Positions 34,386-45,044 of a stretch of DNA of 56,312 nt are shown in pieces. This stretch comes from Pseudomonadota bacterium (GTDB taxonomy: Bacteria; Pseudomonadota; Alphaproteobacteria; Acetobacterales; Acetobacteraceae), in assembly GCA_021805545.1 (NCBI GenBank), contig JAJZFB010000055.1:1-56312 (forward strand). The letters run 5' to 3'. The position numbers and the translations under genes were made by a program. A model generated the notes under the pieces. That model did not search any database, had not been told where the DNA came from, and saw only the letters and a list, made by a program, of their open reading frames with translations. Position 1 is the stretch's first letter. The number at the start of each line of letters is the position of its first letter.

Positions 34386-35129
34386 ATGGCGGTCAAGCGC
34401 AGCCTGAGTGCGAGCCGGATGCTGGCGGTGTTCGAGCTTGTGGCGAAGCTGCAACCCGTGGGGGTGAGCGTGCTGGCGCGCGAGCTGGATGCCGACAAAT
34501 CAGCCGTTCAGCGCGATTTGATGACGCTCTCCGATGCGGGCTGGATTCACGCCGTGCCTGGCTTGCGCGGGCAATGGGAACTGACCCTGCACGCCCTCTC
34601 ACTCGCCCGCCCCCCCCATAGCACAGATAGCTTGCGTAACAGGCTGCGCCCAATGATGGAGCGGCTGCATAAAGCCACGGGCGAAACTGTTTACCTCAAC
34701 CTGCCCTACCAGAACCATTTTGTGGTGGTGGATGCGCTGGAGAGCCAGCAATTGCTGCGCGTGGTGCCCTCCATTGGCATGAGCGTGCCCATGGCGGGTA
34801 GTGCCACGGCGCGCGTGTACCTGGCCTTTATGCCGCTACCCGTGCAAGAGGCGCTGATTGGCGCTGCGGCGGCAGCAGCCCGGCAGGAGGATTTTGCCGC
34901 CACACGCCAGCGCGGGTACGCGGTAAACGATGGCGATTTGCTGCCCGGCTCAATGGCCATCGCCGCCCCTGTATTCACCAGCCATAACCACCCAGCCGGC
35001 GTGCTGGTGGTGGTGGGGCCAAGCGAACGTATACCGCCTGAGCGCCAGCACGAGATTGGCGTGGCCCTGCGCGAGGCCGGGCGCGGCGGCCTGGACGCCG
35101 CCGCCGTCCCGCCCGTTCTGGCGGGCTGA
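34386..35129 (+). CDS. IclR-family transcriptional regulator
   Basis: 247 aa. N-terminal winged helix (SRMLAVFELVAKLQPVGVSVLARELDADKSAVQRDLMTLSDAGW) followed by the IclR effector domain (ETVYLNLPYQNHFVVVDALES, GSATARVYLAFMP). IclR proteins often control aromatic and terpenoid catabolism. Divergent from the alpha/beta hydrolase and 128 bp upstream of the second P450, so either may be its target. An AGAGGGG site precedes ATG 34386. Confidence 0.92.
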   Translation: MAVKRSLSASRMLAVFELVAKLQPVGVSVLARELDADKSAVQRDLMTLSDAGWIHAVPGLRGQWELTLHALSLARPPHSTDSLRNRLRPMMERLHKATGETVYLNLPYQNHFVVVDALESQQLLRVVPSIGMSVPMAGSATARVYLAFMPLPVQEALIGAAAAAARQEDFAATRQRGYAVNDGDLLPGSMAIAAPVFTSHNHPAGVLVVVGPSERIPPERQHEIGVALREAGRGGLDAAAVPPVLAG

Positions 35130-35172
35130 AAGCACAATCTCGCATGCCACCGCGTGGCCGCGCGCCGCGCGC

Positions 35173-35202
35173 TTGACGCCGGTCATCCAGTCTGTTTATG
35201 AT
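35173..35202 (+). promoter_or_regulatory. Candidate sigma70 promoter of P450-ferredoxin operon
   Basis: TTGACG (35173-35178) and TATGAT (35197-35202) with an 18-bp spacer, 55 bp before the P450 ATG. The strongest sigma70-like match I noticed in the window. Its -10 overlaps the palindrome at 35199-35215. Confidence 0.6.
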
Positions 35203-35215
35203 ATACACTATATCA
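35199..35215. promoter_or_regulatory. Candidate repressor operator (17-bp perfect palindrome)
   Basis: TGATATA-CAC-TATATCA, perfect 7-bp arms around a 3-bp spacer, overlapping the -10 and the expected start of transcription. Position and size suit a dimeric repressor; the TetR protein at 37.2 kb and the IclR protein at 34.4 kb are the nearest candidates. Confidence 0.55.
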
Positions 35216-35257
35216 CAAAACAAGCCCCGCCCGCATCCAGCTTCGGAGACGCATCGC

Positions 35258-36799
35258 ATGAATGCCGTAACCAGCCCGGGGGTCCATTGGGATCCCTACG
35301 ACCCCAAATATTTCGCCAACCCCTATCCGGCCTTCAACCGGCTGCGTGAGGAAGCACCGCTCTATTATAACGGGCAATATGATTTTTATGCCGTGAGCCG
35401 GTACGAGGATGTGGAGCGCGGCCTGTTCGACCGCGATACATTTATTTCCGGGCGTGGCGGCATTCTTGAAATTATCAAACAGAATGTGCCCATTCCCAAA
35501 GGCGTGTTCATATTCGAAGACCCGCCCCTGCACACCATGCACCGCAGCCTGCTGACGCGCGTGTTCACACCTAAAAAAATGAACGCGCTGGAACCGCAAA
35601 TCCGCGCTTTTTGCGCCAAGGCGCTGGACCCGCTGGTGGAAGGCGGACGCTTCAACTTCATCGATGATCTGGGCGCGGAAATGCCCTTGCGCGTCATCGG
35701 CATGCTGCTTGGCATTCCCGAGGAAGACCTGAAGAGCGTGCAGCACGAGGCAAATGAGAAGCTGCGCACCGATCCGGGCAAACCGAAGGACTTCACCGGT
35801 CATCAATTCGTGGGCGAAGGGTTCGAGGATTATCTCGACTGGCGCGTGAAGCATCCATCGGATGATTTGATGACAGAGCTTCTCAATGCTGAATTTACCG
35901 ACGAAACCGGCACAATCCGCAAGCTGACACGCGAGGAGGTGCTGCTGTTCCTCAGCATTCTGGCAGGTGCTGGCAATGAAACAACAAACCGCCTGATTGG
36001 CTGGACCGGCAAGGTGCTGGCCGAGCACCCGGACCAGCGCCGGCAGATTTACGAAAACCGCGCGCTCATCCCGCAAGCCATCGAGGAGTTGCTGCGCTTT
36101 GAGCCACCCGGCCCCTCCGTAGGCCGGTACGTGGCGAAGGATACCGAATTCCACGGGCAAAAACTGCCTCAGGGCAGCGCCATCCTCTTTCTTGTTGGCG
36201 GCGCCAACCGCGATCCGCGCAAATTCACCAACCCGGATATGTTCGACATCCACCGTCCGCGCGTGCCGCATCTCACCTTCGGCTACGGCTTCCATTCCTG
36301 CCTTGGCAACGCGCTGGCGCGCATCGAGGGCCGCGTGGCGCTGGATGAACTGCTCAACCGCTTTCCTGAATGGGATGTGGACCTTGAGAACGCGCACCTT
36401 TCCTCCACCTCTACCGTGCGCGGGTGGGAGACGCTGCCCGCCTATACGCCCAAGGCGGGCAAGGCCAAACCCATTGCCGCCGCCGTGCCCGTGGCAAACC
36501 AGCCACCCGCGGGCGAGCGCTGGAAAATGGTGCTGAAAACGCCGATGGGACCGCAGGAAATGGTGATGACCATGCACCGCGATGGCAACCGCTTTACCGG
36601 GCGCATAGACAGCCCCATGGGCGGTGAGGATATTGCCGAAGGCAAGGTCGATGGCGAAAAGCTAAGCTGGACCATGAACGTAACAAAACCGGCGAAAATC
36701 AAGCTGAGTTTCGAGGTGACGCAAAACGGAGATGCGCTCACCGGCCATGCCAAGCTCGGCATGTTCGGCAAATCAGCGCTCACTGGCGAGCGCATCTAA
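35258..36799 (+). CDS. Cytochrome P450 with extra C-terminal beta-rich domain
   Basis: 513 aa, about 90 longer than usual. P450 core to about residue 400: I-helix AGAGNETTN, EELLR, haem loop FGYGFHSCLGNALAR with axial Cys348. After a Pro/Ala-rich linker (about 400-420) a separate domain runs from W422 to the end: WKMVLKTPMGPQEMVMTMHR ... FTGRIDSPMG ... GKVDGEKLSWTMNVTKP ... LTGHAKLGMFG. Its alternating strands and Gly turns look like a small lipocalin-type barrel, a type I also associate with stand-alone ~100-aa proteins. GGAG lies 9 nt before ATG 35258. The ferredoxin gene follows by 12 bp. Hydroxylation substrate unknown. Confidence 0.92.
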   Translation: MNAVTSPGVHWDPYDPKYFANPYPAFNRLREEAPLYYNGQYDFYAVSRYEDVERGLFDRDTFISGRGGILEIIKQNVPIPKGVFIFEDPPLHTMHRSLLTRVFTPKKMNALEPQIRAFCAKALDPLVEGGRFNFIDDLGAEMPLRVIGMLLGIPEEDLKSVQHEANEKLRTDPGKPKDFTGHQFVGEGFEDYLDWRVKHPSDDLMTELLNAEFTDETGTIRKLTREEVLLFLSILAGAGNETTNRLIGWTGKVLAEHPDQRRQIYENRALIPQAIEELLRFEPPGPSVGRYVAKDTEFHGQKLPQGSAILFLVGGANRDPRKFTNPDMFDIHRPRVPHLTFGYGFHSCLGNALARIEGRVALDELLNRFPEWDVDLENAHLSSTSTVRGWETLPAYTPKAGKAKPIAAAVPVANQPPAGERWKMVLKTPMGPQEMVMTMHRDGNRFTGRIDSPMGGEDIAEGKVDGEKLSWTMNVTKPAKIKLSFEVTQNGDALTGHAKLGMFGKSALTGERI

Positions 36800-36811
36800 A
36801 ACCGGGGCGGC

Positions 36812-37129
36812 ATGGTCAAAATTACCTACATCACCTTTTCCGGCAACGCGCATGTGGTGGATGTCCCGCCAGGCGAGACGCTTATGCGCGGGGCACGGGA
36901 TAATAATATCCCCGGCATAGATGCCGATTGCGGCGGTGCCTGTGTGTGCGGGACATGCCATGTTTACATAGCCCCGGATTGGCGGGCGAAGCTGGGCAAA
37001 CGGACGGAGATCGAGGAAGCAACCATCGAATTTTCAAGCGATGTAAAAGAGAATAGCCGCCTTGCCTGCCAGATTACCGTTTGCGCGGAAATGGATGGTC
37101 TGGTTGTGCATATGCCCGAGACACAATAG
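36812..37129 (+). CDS. [2Fe-2S] ferredoxin, adrenodoxin type, second copy
   Basis: 105 aa. Cluster loop ADCGGACVCGTCHVYI (C-x5-C-x2-C) and fourth Cys in RLACQI. TEIEEATIEF replaces the usual acidic docking helix sequence, so its partner choice may differ from the first ferredoxin. Encoded 12 bp after the fused P450, which it should reduce. No reductase gene is nearby. Confidence 0.93.
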   Translation: MVKITYITFSGNAHVVDVPPGETLMRGARDNNIPGIDADCGGACVCGTCHVYIAPDWRAKLGKRTEIEEATIEFSSDVKENSRLACQITVCAEMDGLVVHMPETQ

Positions 37130-37154
37130 GCTGGGCTAAGCCGGATTCAGAAAT

Positions 37155-37201
37155 TCGGATCGCTCACAAAGCGAGCGCGTCTCAAGTCATCGCGCTCTAC
37201 C
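37155..37201 (+). repeat. Partial copy of 123-bp dispersed repeat, at tetR 3' end
   Basis: About 45 bp match the right part of the full element at 37856-37978 in the same orientation (core TCGCTCACAAAGCGAGCG, then TCTCAAGTCATCGCGCTCTA). The tetR stop codon (37197-37199) lies in its last bases. Just before it, AGCCGGATTCAG is the reverse complement of another part of the element. Confidence 0.8.
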
Positions 37202-37826
37202 GGACTGTTTTGGCCTTATGCGGGTGTTGCTCCAGCAGGCCCACGCGCGGCACATCGGCCAGGCTGGGTTCCACCACCAGCCGGTCGAGTGTCTGGGCCA
37301 TTTTCTCGATGCTTGCGGGCTCTTTCTGTTCCAGCCACCAGGCGAGAATTTCCAGCGTGGCGGCAACTGAAAACGCCACGCGCAAATCGCTCGGCGGCCA
37401 GGAATCCACGGGTGTTTCCGCGGCGGCCAGTTGGCGCATCTGGCGGATGAACTCGGTCTTCACCGTGCCTGCCGCGCCGCCCGTCAATAAAGCCGCCCAC
37501 AAGGTTTTATGCGCCCATACATATTCAAACATTGTGCGCGAGGTAAGCTGCAAATCGGCGCTATGCAGCAATGGCAGCGTTACCGCCGTAAGCCCGCCAA
37601 TCTGGTCGGCGGCCAGATCGTTCAGTAGCGCTTCCTTGCTGGGATAATGGCGGAAAAATGTGGCATAGCCGATTTTCGCCATGGCGGCGATCTCTCGGAT
37701 CGTCACCTGCTCAAACGGCTTCTGTTCCAGCAGGCTGATAAGCGTATTACGCAATGCAACACGCGAGCGCGCGGCCCGGGCATCGCCCGAAACTGGCTGA
37801 ACTCCGCTTTGCGCCTTCTCATTCAC
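37197..37826 (-). CDS. TetR-family transcriptional regulator
   Basis: 209 aa. N-terminal helix-turn-helix LEQKPFEQVTIREIAAMAKIGYATFFRHYPSKEALL (given here for outline: T-I-R-E-I-A ... G-x-x-Y-A-T-F-F-R-H-Y) matches TetR; the rest is the all-helical ligand domain. Convergent with the P450-ferredoxin operon and likely its regulator. The last residues and the TAG stop lie in a copy of a dispersed repeat, and a full copy starts 30 bp upstream of the gene, so repeats flank it on both sides. Confidence 0.9.
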   Translation of the reverse strand: MNEKAQSGVQPVSGDARAARSRVALRNTLISLLEQKPFEQVTIREIAAMAKIGYATFFRHYPSKEALLNDLAADQIGGLTAVTLPLLHSADLQLTSRTMFEYVWAHKTLWAALLTGGAAGTVKTEFIRQMRQLAAAETPVDSWPPSDLRVAFSVAATLEILAWWLEQKEPASIEKMAQTLDRLVVEPSLADVPRVGLLEQHPHKAKTVR

Positions 37827-37855
37827 CTATCTGGAACCTCGTTTTGGTAGAGCCT

Positions 37856-37978
37856 GATGATTTTAGACCGGATCACAACGTGATCCGATCTAAAATCTGA
37901 ATCCGGCTCTAAATCAATACAATAGAGCGCGATTCAAACCTTCGAATCGCTCGCAAAGCGAGCGCATCTCAAATCATC
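37856..37978 (+). repeat. 123-bp dispersed repeat, full copy A
   Basis: Aligns without gaps to the reverse complement of 53577-53699 with 17 mismatches counted by hand (about 86 percent identity). Contains two internal hairpins: GGATCAC/GTGATCC around AAC, and CGCTCGC/GCGAGCG around AAA. Lies upstream of tetR in the interval divergent from nothing else. Non-coding; resembles a MITE or REP-type element. Confidence 0.88.
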
Positions 37979-38062
37979 GCCCTCTAGGTATATACTACAA
38001 TCGATGCGCCCAAACGCCAAGCGGGGCAAGATGCCAGCAGCTCATGCCGCCGGCGCCTTGCC

Positions 38063-39418
38063 TCAAAAACTTGCAACAACCCGTATGCCCGCCACAAATT
38101 CGTTGCGCAAATTATGCGTAGTATCGTTCGGGTCCAGTACGCCGCCACCAGGATTGATGACATATTGCATGTCTGGCTGCACCACCAGCCAGGGGGCAAG
38201 CTGTGCCTGGTAGGTCAACTCTACCAGCTCTTCAGCACCCCGTGGCGGCATGCCTGCAGCGCGGTCGAGGCTTGCCGCGCGGCTGCTGACCTTGCCTATG
38301 CCAAAATCAAGCCCCAGCTGATCATTATTCCGCCCCGGCAAGGGCGCGGCCATGGTAACCCCGCCATTAAAAAATAAGGTAATGAGATTCTCATCGGCTG
38401 GCGCGCCCATGATACGCCCGAACACATTAACGTTGCGCGCGTTATTGGTGGAAGATTGCCACACGGTCTGGTCCACCACACCATACAGGCTGTAATTGCC
38501 ACGATGCATGACCGGGTTGCCATTACTGGCCGGGTTGGCCAGGGTCAGCCCATCTGTACTGTAGAGCTGATCGGGGAAAAAGCCGCTATCGTACCATCCG
38601 CCGATTTTATAAGTGCCGGGAAGGCCAAATAGCGTGGTGGCGTACTGAAGCTCAGCAATCCACAGCGCGCCGGTATTCAGGTTAAACTTGCCGCCCGCGG
38701 CATCCAGCGCCTGGGCATTGCTGCCAAACGAGCCGCCGCCTGGATTATCGTCGAACACACCGGCAAGAATGGCGGTGTTGCCATTGGGCTTGAAGCGCCC
38801 GCGCACGCCAAGCGATGAGAGCGGATAGGCCGGACCGCCACCACCGTAAAGATCAGCCGAAGGCACAAGCGGCCAGCCCGCCATGGTGTTTACAAACAGC
38901 GCCGAATATTTGCTGTCGATGAATTCATTGTCGACGCTCTGCTGGCCAATCTTGAGATCGAACATGCCTTTGGCGAATGACTGATCGTACCACAACTCCC
39001 ATAAGCGCGTGGCATTCTCGCTCTCATTTCCATTGGCGGTTTGCAAATTATCGAGATAGGCGGGAGAAAGCGGCTGACCATGTATCTGCAGCGCGCTTAT
39101 ATGCAGCTTGCCCCCGGGTAGACCCACGGCTTTGGCCGTGTCCACATCCAGGCTCATGGTTGTCACACCTTGCATGGTGGCACCCGTCTTCACGCCACCG
39201 GAAAGATTGGCGAGCAGGTTCTCGCTGTCGTTCAACCCGAATGTAATGCCGGCATTGCCCAGCGCCGTGCGCAACCCGCCAATATTGCCCAGCAATTCCG
39301 GGCGCTGCCATATATTGCTATTATCGCTCTGCGCGCAGGCGGGGGCCGTGGCCAGCGCCGCGGCCAGCGCCGCAGCGGACAAACGCCGCAATATCCAAAC
39401 TTTATTGGATTTTCCCAT
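38063..39418 (-). CDS. OprB-family carbohydrate porin
   Basis: 451 aa outer-membrane protein. Signal peptide at the start (KVWILRRLSAAALAAALATAPACA, cut after ACA, roughly residue 28), then beta-barrel sequence with the OprB blocks LHISALQIHGQPLS, NATRLWELWYDQSF, FDLKIGQQSVDNEF and a terminal strand ending in Phe (AGIRVVASF), the BAM recognition signal. OprB porins admit sugars and other small solutes and are abundant in Acetobacteraceae. ATG 39418 has an AGGA site; the TTG at 39439 is rejected. Monocistronic, next to the TetR/repeat block. Confidence 0.92.
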   Translation of the reverse strand: MGKSNKVWILRRLSAAALAAALATAPACAQSDNSNIWQRPELLGNIGGLRTALGNAGITFGLNDSENLLANLSGGVKTGATMQGVTTMSLDVDTAKAVGLPGGKLHISALQIHGQPLSPAYLDNLQTANGNESENATRLWELWYDQSFAKGMFDLKIGQQSVDNEFIDSKYSALFVNTMAGWPLVPSADLYGGGGPAYPLSSLGVRGRFKPNGNTAILAGVFDDNPGGGSFGSNAQALDAAGGKFNLNTGALWIAELQYATTLFGLPGTYKIGGWYDSGFFPDQLYSTDGLTLANPASNGNPVMHRGNYSLYGVVDQTVWQSSTNNARNVNVFGRIMGAPADENLITLFFNGGVTMAAPLPGRNNDQLGLDFGIGKVSSRAASLDRAAGMPPRGAEELVELTYQAQLAPWLVVQPDMQYVINPGGGVLDPNDTTHNLRNEFVAGIRVVASF

Positions 39419-39439
39419 GCTCTTTTCCTGCTGACTCAA

Positions 39440-39889
39440 ACTTGGAGCTGCCTGCCCGCATCAGCGGCGGCAGGGTATGCTATATTATAACATTTAATCA
39501 AGCTGCCCCGGATAAAGCCTGGCCAATATAACCGCCCTTCTGTTTTTGGCAGACAAGCAGAAATGGCTGGGCCACCCCGTTACTCAAGATTTTCGGAAAT
39601 TTTTAGGGGCCGCAAAAGCTCCTAAAAAGCGTGTGATAATCCAGTCTATCACTGCCCACATTGAGGCGCCCAGCGCTTTCTGAAGTGGGACCGCACCACC
39701 CTGCCCCAGCATCATGCCACGCGCGGCCATCAACCATGGCAGAGATGTATTTCAGGAGAGAGGTAAGGTTTTTACTAGTTAATATTAAGAAGCATTTGCA
39801 ATTTATGCGTTTGTCCTAATCGCCGTCCGCCGCCGTGTCAATATGCCAGGCCAATTTGACAAATCGTGCCACGGCGCGTTTGTTGGCGC
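39440..39889. other. Divergent oprB-thiC interval without a gene
   Basis: No coding region supported. Near 39484-39489 the minus strand reads TATAAT, a possible -10 for oprB. A hairpin with perfect 8-bp arms TTTTTAGG/CCTAAAAA (39600-39628) stands alone in the middle; it might end a short transcript or be part of a small RNA, but nothing else supports that. Confidence 0.4.
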
Positions 39890-41862
<1,973 letters not shown>

Positions 41863-41931
41863 CCAGCCGCCTTGTGCGGCTGGGCGGGCTATGACATGCC
41901 TCTCCCATTATTGGCCGACCGGGAGAGATTC

Positions 41932-43950
41932 ATGGATGCTGCTGCCGCCCAGAAGGACGTGACGATTGACGAGCTGAGCCAGGCGATCTCGGCTGCGATC
42001 GGCTGGCTCGACCGCGAGCAGACGCCGGACGGGTATTGGGCGGGAGCCGCTGAAACCAACGTGGCCATGGAGGCGGAATGGCTGCTCACCAGCCATTTCC
42101 TCGGCCAGCCTTTGCCCTTTGAGGACAAGGTGATTACCGGCATCCTCAACCGCCAGCGCCCGGATGGCGCGTGGGAGGTTTACCCCGGCGCGCCCAAAGG
42201 CGACCTGAACGGCACGGTGGAAGCCTACGCCGCCCTGCGCGCCAAGGGTTTTGCGCCAGACCACCCCGCCATGGCCAAGGCACGGGACTGGATTCGCGCC
42301 GAGGGCGGCCTGCGCAACATTCGCGTTTTCACCCGCTACTGGCTGGCGATGATTGGCGTCTGGCCGTGGGATGCAGCACCCAATTTGCCGCCAGAAATCA
42401 TCCGCCTGCCCTATTGGGTTCCGTTCAACATCTACCATTTCGCGCAATGGGCGCGGGCCACCATCGTGCCGCTCTGCGTTGTTTCCGCGCGCCAGCCCGT
42501 GTGGCCCCTGCCGGGCGGCGATAAGCTGGAGGAGCTGTTCCCCGAGGGCCGCGCCAATTTCGACTTTTACTTGCCCAATAAACCAGCCCGGAAATACTCG
42601 GTGGAATGGGCCTTTGAGCAGCTCGACAAAGGGTTGCACTGGGTGCAGCGCCAAAAGCTGATGCCGGGGCGTGAGAACGCCATAAAACTCTGCCTGGAAT
42701 GGTTGATTAAGCACCAGGATTGGGACGGCGCCTGGGGCGGCATCCAGCCGCCCTGGATTTACGGCGTCATCGCCCTGTTCAATGAAGGCTACGGCCTGAA
42801 GCACCCCGTGATGCAGAAAGCCTGGGGCGCGCTCGATTCGCACTGGGCTGTTGAACGCAATGGCGGCCGCCTGCTCCAGGCCACCGATTCGGTGGTGTGG
42901 GACACAATGATTACCCTGCTCGCCCAGGCCGAAGCGGGGCGCGGCATTGCCACCACACCCAGCACGCGCAAGGCGCTGGAATGGCTGCTGGACGCCCAGG
43001 TGCTGGTGGATGGCGACTGGTCCCAGCACACCAGGAACACCAAGCCGGGCGGCTGGGCCTTCGAGCGCGCCAATATACGCTACCCGGATGTGGACGACAC
43101 CGCCGTATGCGTGCTGATGCTCGCCACCATCCGCGATAAATCCGGCGATTTGCGCCCGCGAATCGAGGCCGCCCTGGAGCGCGCCCAGCAATGGCTGCTG
43201 GGCATGCAGTGCGAAAATGGCGGCTGGGGCGCGTTCGACAAGGACAACAACAAGCAGATCATCTCCAAAATTCCCTTCTGCAATTTTGGCGAGGCACTGG
43301 ACCCGCCAAGCGCCGACGTAACCGCGCATGTGGTTGAGGCACTGGCCAGGCTGGGCATGGGCAAATCCCACCCCGTTATGGCGCGCGCACTGGAATTTTT
43401 GCGCGCGGAGCAGGAGGCAGACGGAAGCTGGTTTGGCCGCTGGGGTGTAAACTACATATACGGTACCGGCGCCGTGCTACCAGCCTTGCGCGCCGCGGGC
43501 GAAAACATGACCCAGCCCTGGATTGTGAAAGCCGCCGAATGGCTAAAAGCGCACCAGAACACGGATGGCGGCTGGGGCGAAAGCTGCGCCTCTTACATGA
43601 ACCCCGAATGGCGCGGGCGCGGCGACAGCACACCCTCGCAAACTGCCTGGGCGCTGCTGGGCCTTATGGCGCAAGACGAAAAGGCGCACGATGCCGCCGT
43701 GCTGCGCGGGCTTGGCCACCTTACCGCCACACAGCGGCAAGACGGCACCTGGAACGAGCCCTACTATACCGGCACCGGCTTCCCCGGCTACGGCGCGGGT
43801 TCACGCCAGAACCTCAACGACCCGAATTTCGCCGCGAACATGCAGCAGGGCGACGAGCTCTCCCGCGGGTTCATGATCGGGTATAATTTATACCGCCATT
43901 ATTTCCCGCTATTGGCGCTGGGCAAGGCGCGGCATATGCGTGAGGCATAA
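41932..43950 (+). CDS. shc: Squalene-hopene cyclase
   Basis: 672 aa. Cyclises squalene to hopene/diplopterol, making membrane hopanoids. Catalytic DVDD motif at residues 386-389 (YPDVDDTAVC); repeated QW motifs (QTPDGYWAG, QRPDGAWE, QCENGGWGAF, QEADGSWFGRWG, QNTDGGWGE, QRQDGTWNEP). The monotopic enzyme sits in the membrane. ATG 41932 is chosen because GGGAGAG lies 4 nt upstream; in-frame starts at 41872 and 41893 lack ribosome sites. Probably read through from thiC, which is unusual company; other hopanoid genes are not in the window. Confidence 0.96.
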   Translation: MDAAAAQKDVTIDELSQAISAAIGWLDREQTPDGYWAGAAETNVAMEAEWLLTSHFLGQPLPFEDKVITGILNRQRPDGAWEVYPGAPKGDLNGTVEAYAALRAKGFAPDHPAMAKARDWIRAEGGLRNIRVFTRYWLAMIGVWPWDAAPNLPPEIIRLPYWVPFNIYHFAQWARATIVPLCVVSARQPVWPLPGGDKLEELFPEGRANFDFYLPNKPARKYSVEWAFEQLDKGLHWVQRQKLMPGRENAIKLCLEWLIKHQDWDGAWGGIQPPWIYGVIALFNEGYGLKHPVMQKAWGALDSHWAVERNGGRLLQATDSVVWDTMITLLAQAEAGRGIATTPSTRKALEWLLDAQVLVDGDWSQHTRNTKPGGWAFERANIRYPDVDDTAVCVLMLATIRDKSGDLRPRIEAALERAQQWLLGMQCENGGWGAFDKDNNKQIISKIPFCNFGEALDPPSADVTAHVVEALARLGMGKSHPVMARALEFLRAEQEADGSWFGRWGVNYIYGTGAVLPALRAAGENMTQPWIVKAAEWLKAHQNTDGGWGESCASYMNPEWRGRGDSTPSQTAWALLGLMAQDEKAHDAAVLRGLGHLTATQRQDGTWNEPYYTGTGFPGYGAGSRQNLNDPNFAANMQQGDELSRGFMIGYNLYRHYFPLLALGKARHMREA

Positions 43951-44004
43951 CCCCGCTGGTATCGCGCGTGGGGCTGGCGGGGCGGTCACGCGCCAGGCAT
44001 AAGC

Positions 44005-44043
44005 CTTATACCAACGGTCATGCTCAATGACCGTTGGTATAAG
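44005..44043. repeat. Intergenic palindrome, family ATACCAACGG, copy 2
   Basis: Perfect 17-bp arms CTTATACCAACGGTCAT (44005-44021) and its complement (44027-44043) around a 5-nt loop. It lies between convergent shc (+) and the sulfotransferase (-), like copy 1. Inner and outer arm sequence is shared with copy 3. Confidence 0.88.
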
Positions 44044-44063
44044 CCCGCCATCTCATCAAATCA

Positions 44064-44930
44064 TCAGGATGCCTTCGGCAGTGCCGTCTCCTGCAGCAGC
44101 AATTGCGGCCCGCGCGGCAACTGCCCCGGATTATTCACCTTAGCGGCGGCCGAGCTGGATTTATCCTGTTGCCTGAACAGCTTGACCTGGCCTGCATCAG
44201 CCCCCTCCACCACCGGCCGGCCAAACACAATCTCCAGCGCCTCGCGCACCTTATCGGTCTTCTCCCGCGCATCCGCCGCGTGCAGCCATTCATAGCTCAC
44301 AGTGGTAACAGGTATGCCCTCATCGGCGCAAAATTCGGCGATGCTGGTAAAATAGGCCATGAGCTGCGCCTTATATTCGTAATATTCGGCCTTGTTGAAG
44401 GTAATCTTCAGCCCCGACGTATCCACATCCTGCGGCTTCTTGGTCTCGACCAGTTTTTTGAACGAAATGAAACTTTCAATAGGGTTTCGTGCCATCAGGA
44501 TAACCGGCGGCCGCTGCACCCGCAGCACGGAGAGAATATGGAAAACACCCAAATGCTCGGGAAAAATCTTCAACAGCGTCCGGCTGGTCTCCGCCGTCTC
44601 ACGAATCGCTGCAAAATATTTATTGGGCGTGCGGTGCGCAAACTGCACCAGGCTCCGGCTCAGCTGCTCGTCATTTTCCTTGCTGTACGGCGCCTGGAAA
44701 TCCCAGCCCGCCAATACAGGGTCTCCATGCTCGGGAAACTGGTTATGGATGAAATAGGCCAGCTTGCGCTTAATCTCATAATCGCCTTGCTGGCTCTGCT
44801 GGAAGGGAAAGACCCCGCCACGGTGGTACATCTCGCCATAGACCGTCAAATCAGCATAACGCCGGCAGGCTGACAAAAAAAAGTTTGAACCACACCTTTG
44901 CATCCCGAAAATAACGGCAACCTGGCTCAT
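44064..44930 (-). CDS. Sulfotransferase-family protein
   Basis: 288 aa. N-terminal IFGMQRCGSNFF is the 5'-phosphosulfate loop of PAPS sulfotransferases, and LMARNPIESFISFKKL gives the 3'-phosphate motif (Arg and Ser). This matches carbohydrate-type sulfotransferases such as Stf0-like enzymes. Likely sulfates a surface glycan or lipid, since glycosyltransferase and ManC genes follow upstream on the same strand. Could be an inactive or alternative nucleotide-binding member. Monocistronic or the last gene of the locus, 114 bp after the glycosyltransferase. Confidence 0.85.
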   Translation of the reverse strand: MSQVAVIFGMQRCGSNFFLSACRRYADLTVYGEMYHRGGVFPFQQSQQGDYEIKRKLAYFIHNQFPEHGDPVLAGWDFQAPYSKENDEQLSRSLVQFAHRTPNKYFAAIRETAETSRTLLKIFPEHLGVFHILSVLRVQRPPVILMARNPIESFISFKKLVETKKPQDVDTSGLKITFNKAEYYEYKAQLMAYFTSIAEFCADEGIPVTTVSYEWLHAADAREKTDKVREALEIVFGRPVVEGADAGQVKLFRQQDKSSSAAAKVNNPGQLPRGPQLLLQETALPKAS

Positions 44931-45044
44931 TACCCCTAACTTTCACCCACAGGCGTGTTTACCGGTAAGGAAGACATATTGCCGCCCTCGACTCACGCTG
45001 GAAAACACAAGTACCATCTTTCATTCGCGGCAGGCAACGCGCCC

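Noticed and set aside
35213-36577. 454-codon minus-strand frame opposite the fused P450
   Set aside because: The plus strand has full P450 motifs; the antisense translation shows no known domain.
41908-43371. 487-codon minus-strand frame opposite shc
   Set aside because: Shadow of shc, which carries DVDD and QW motifs.
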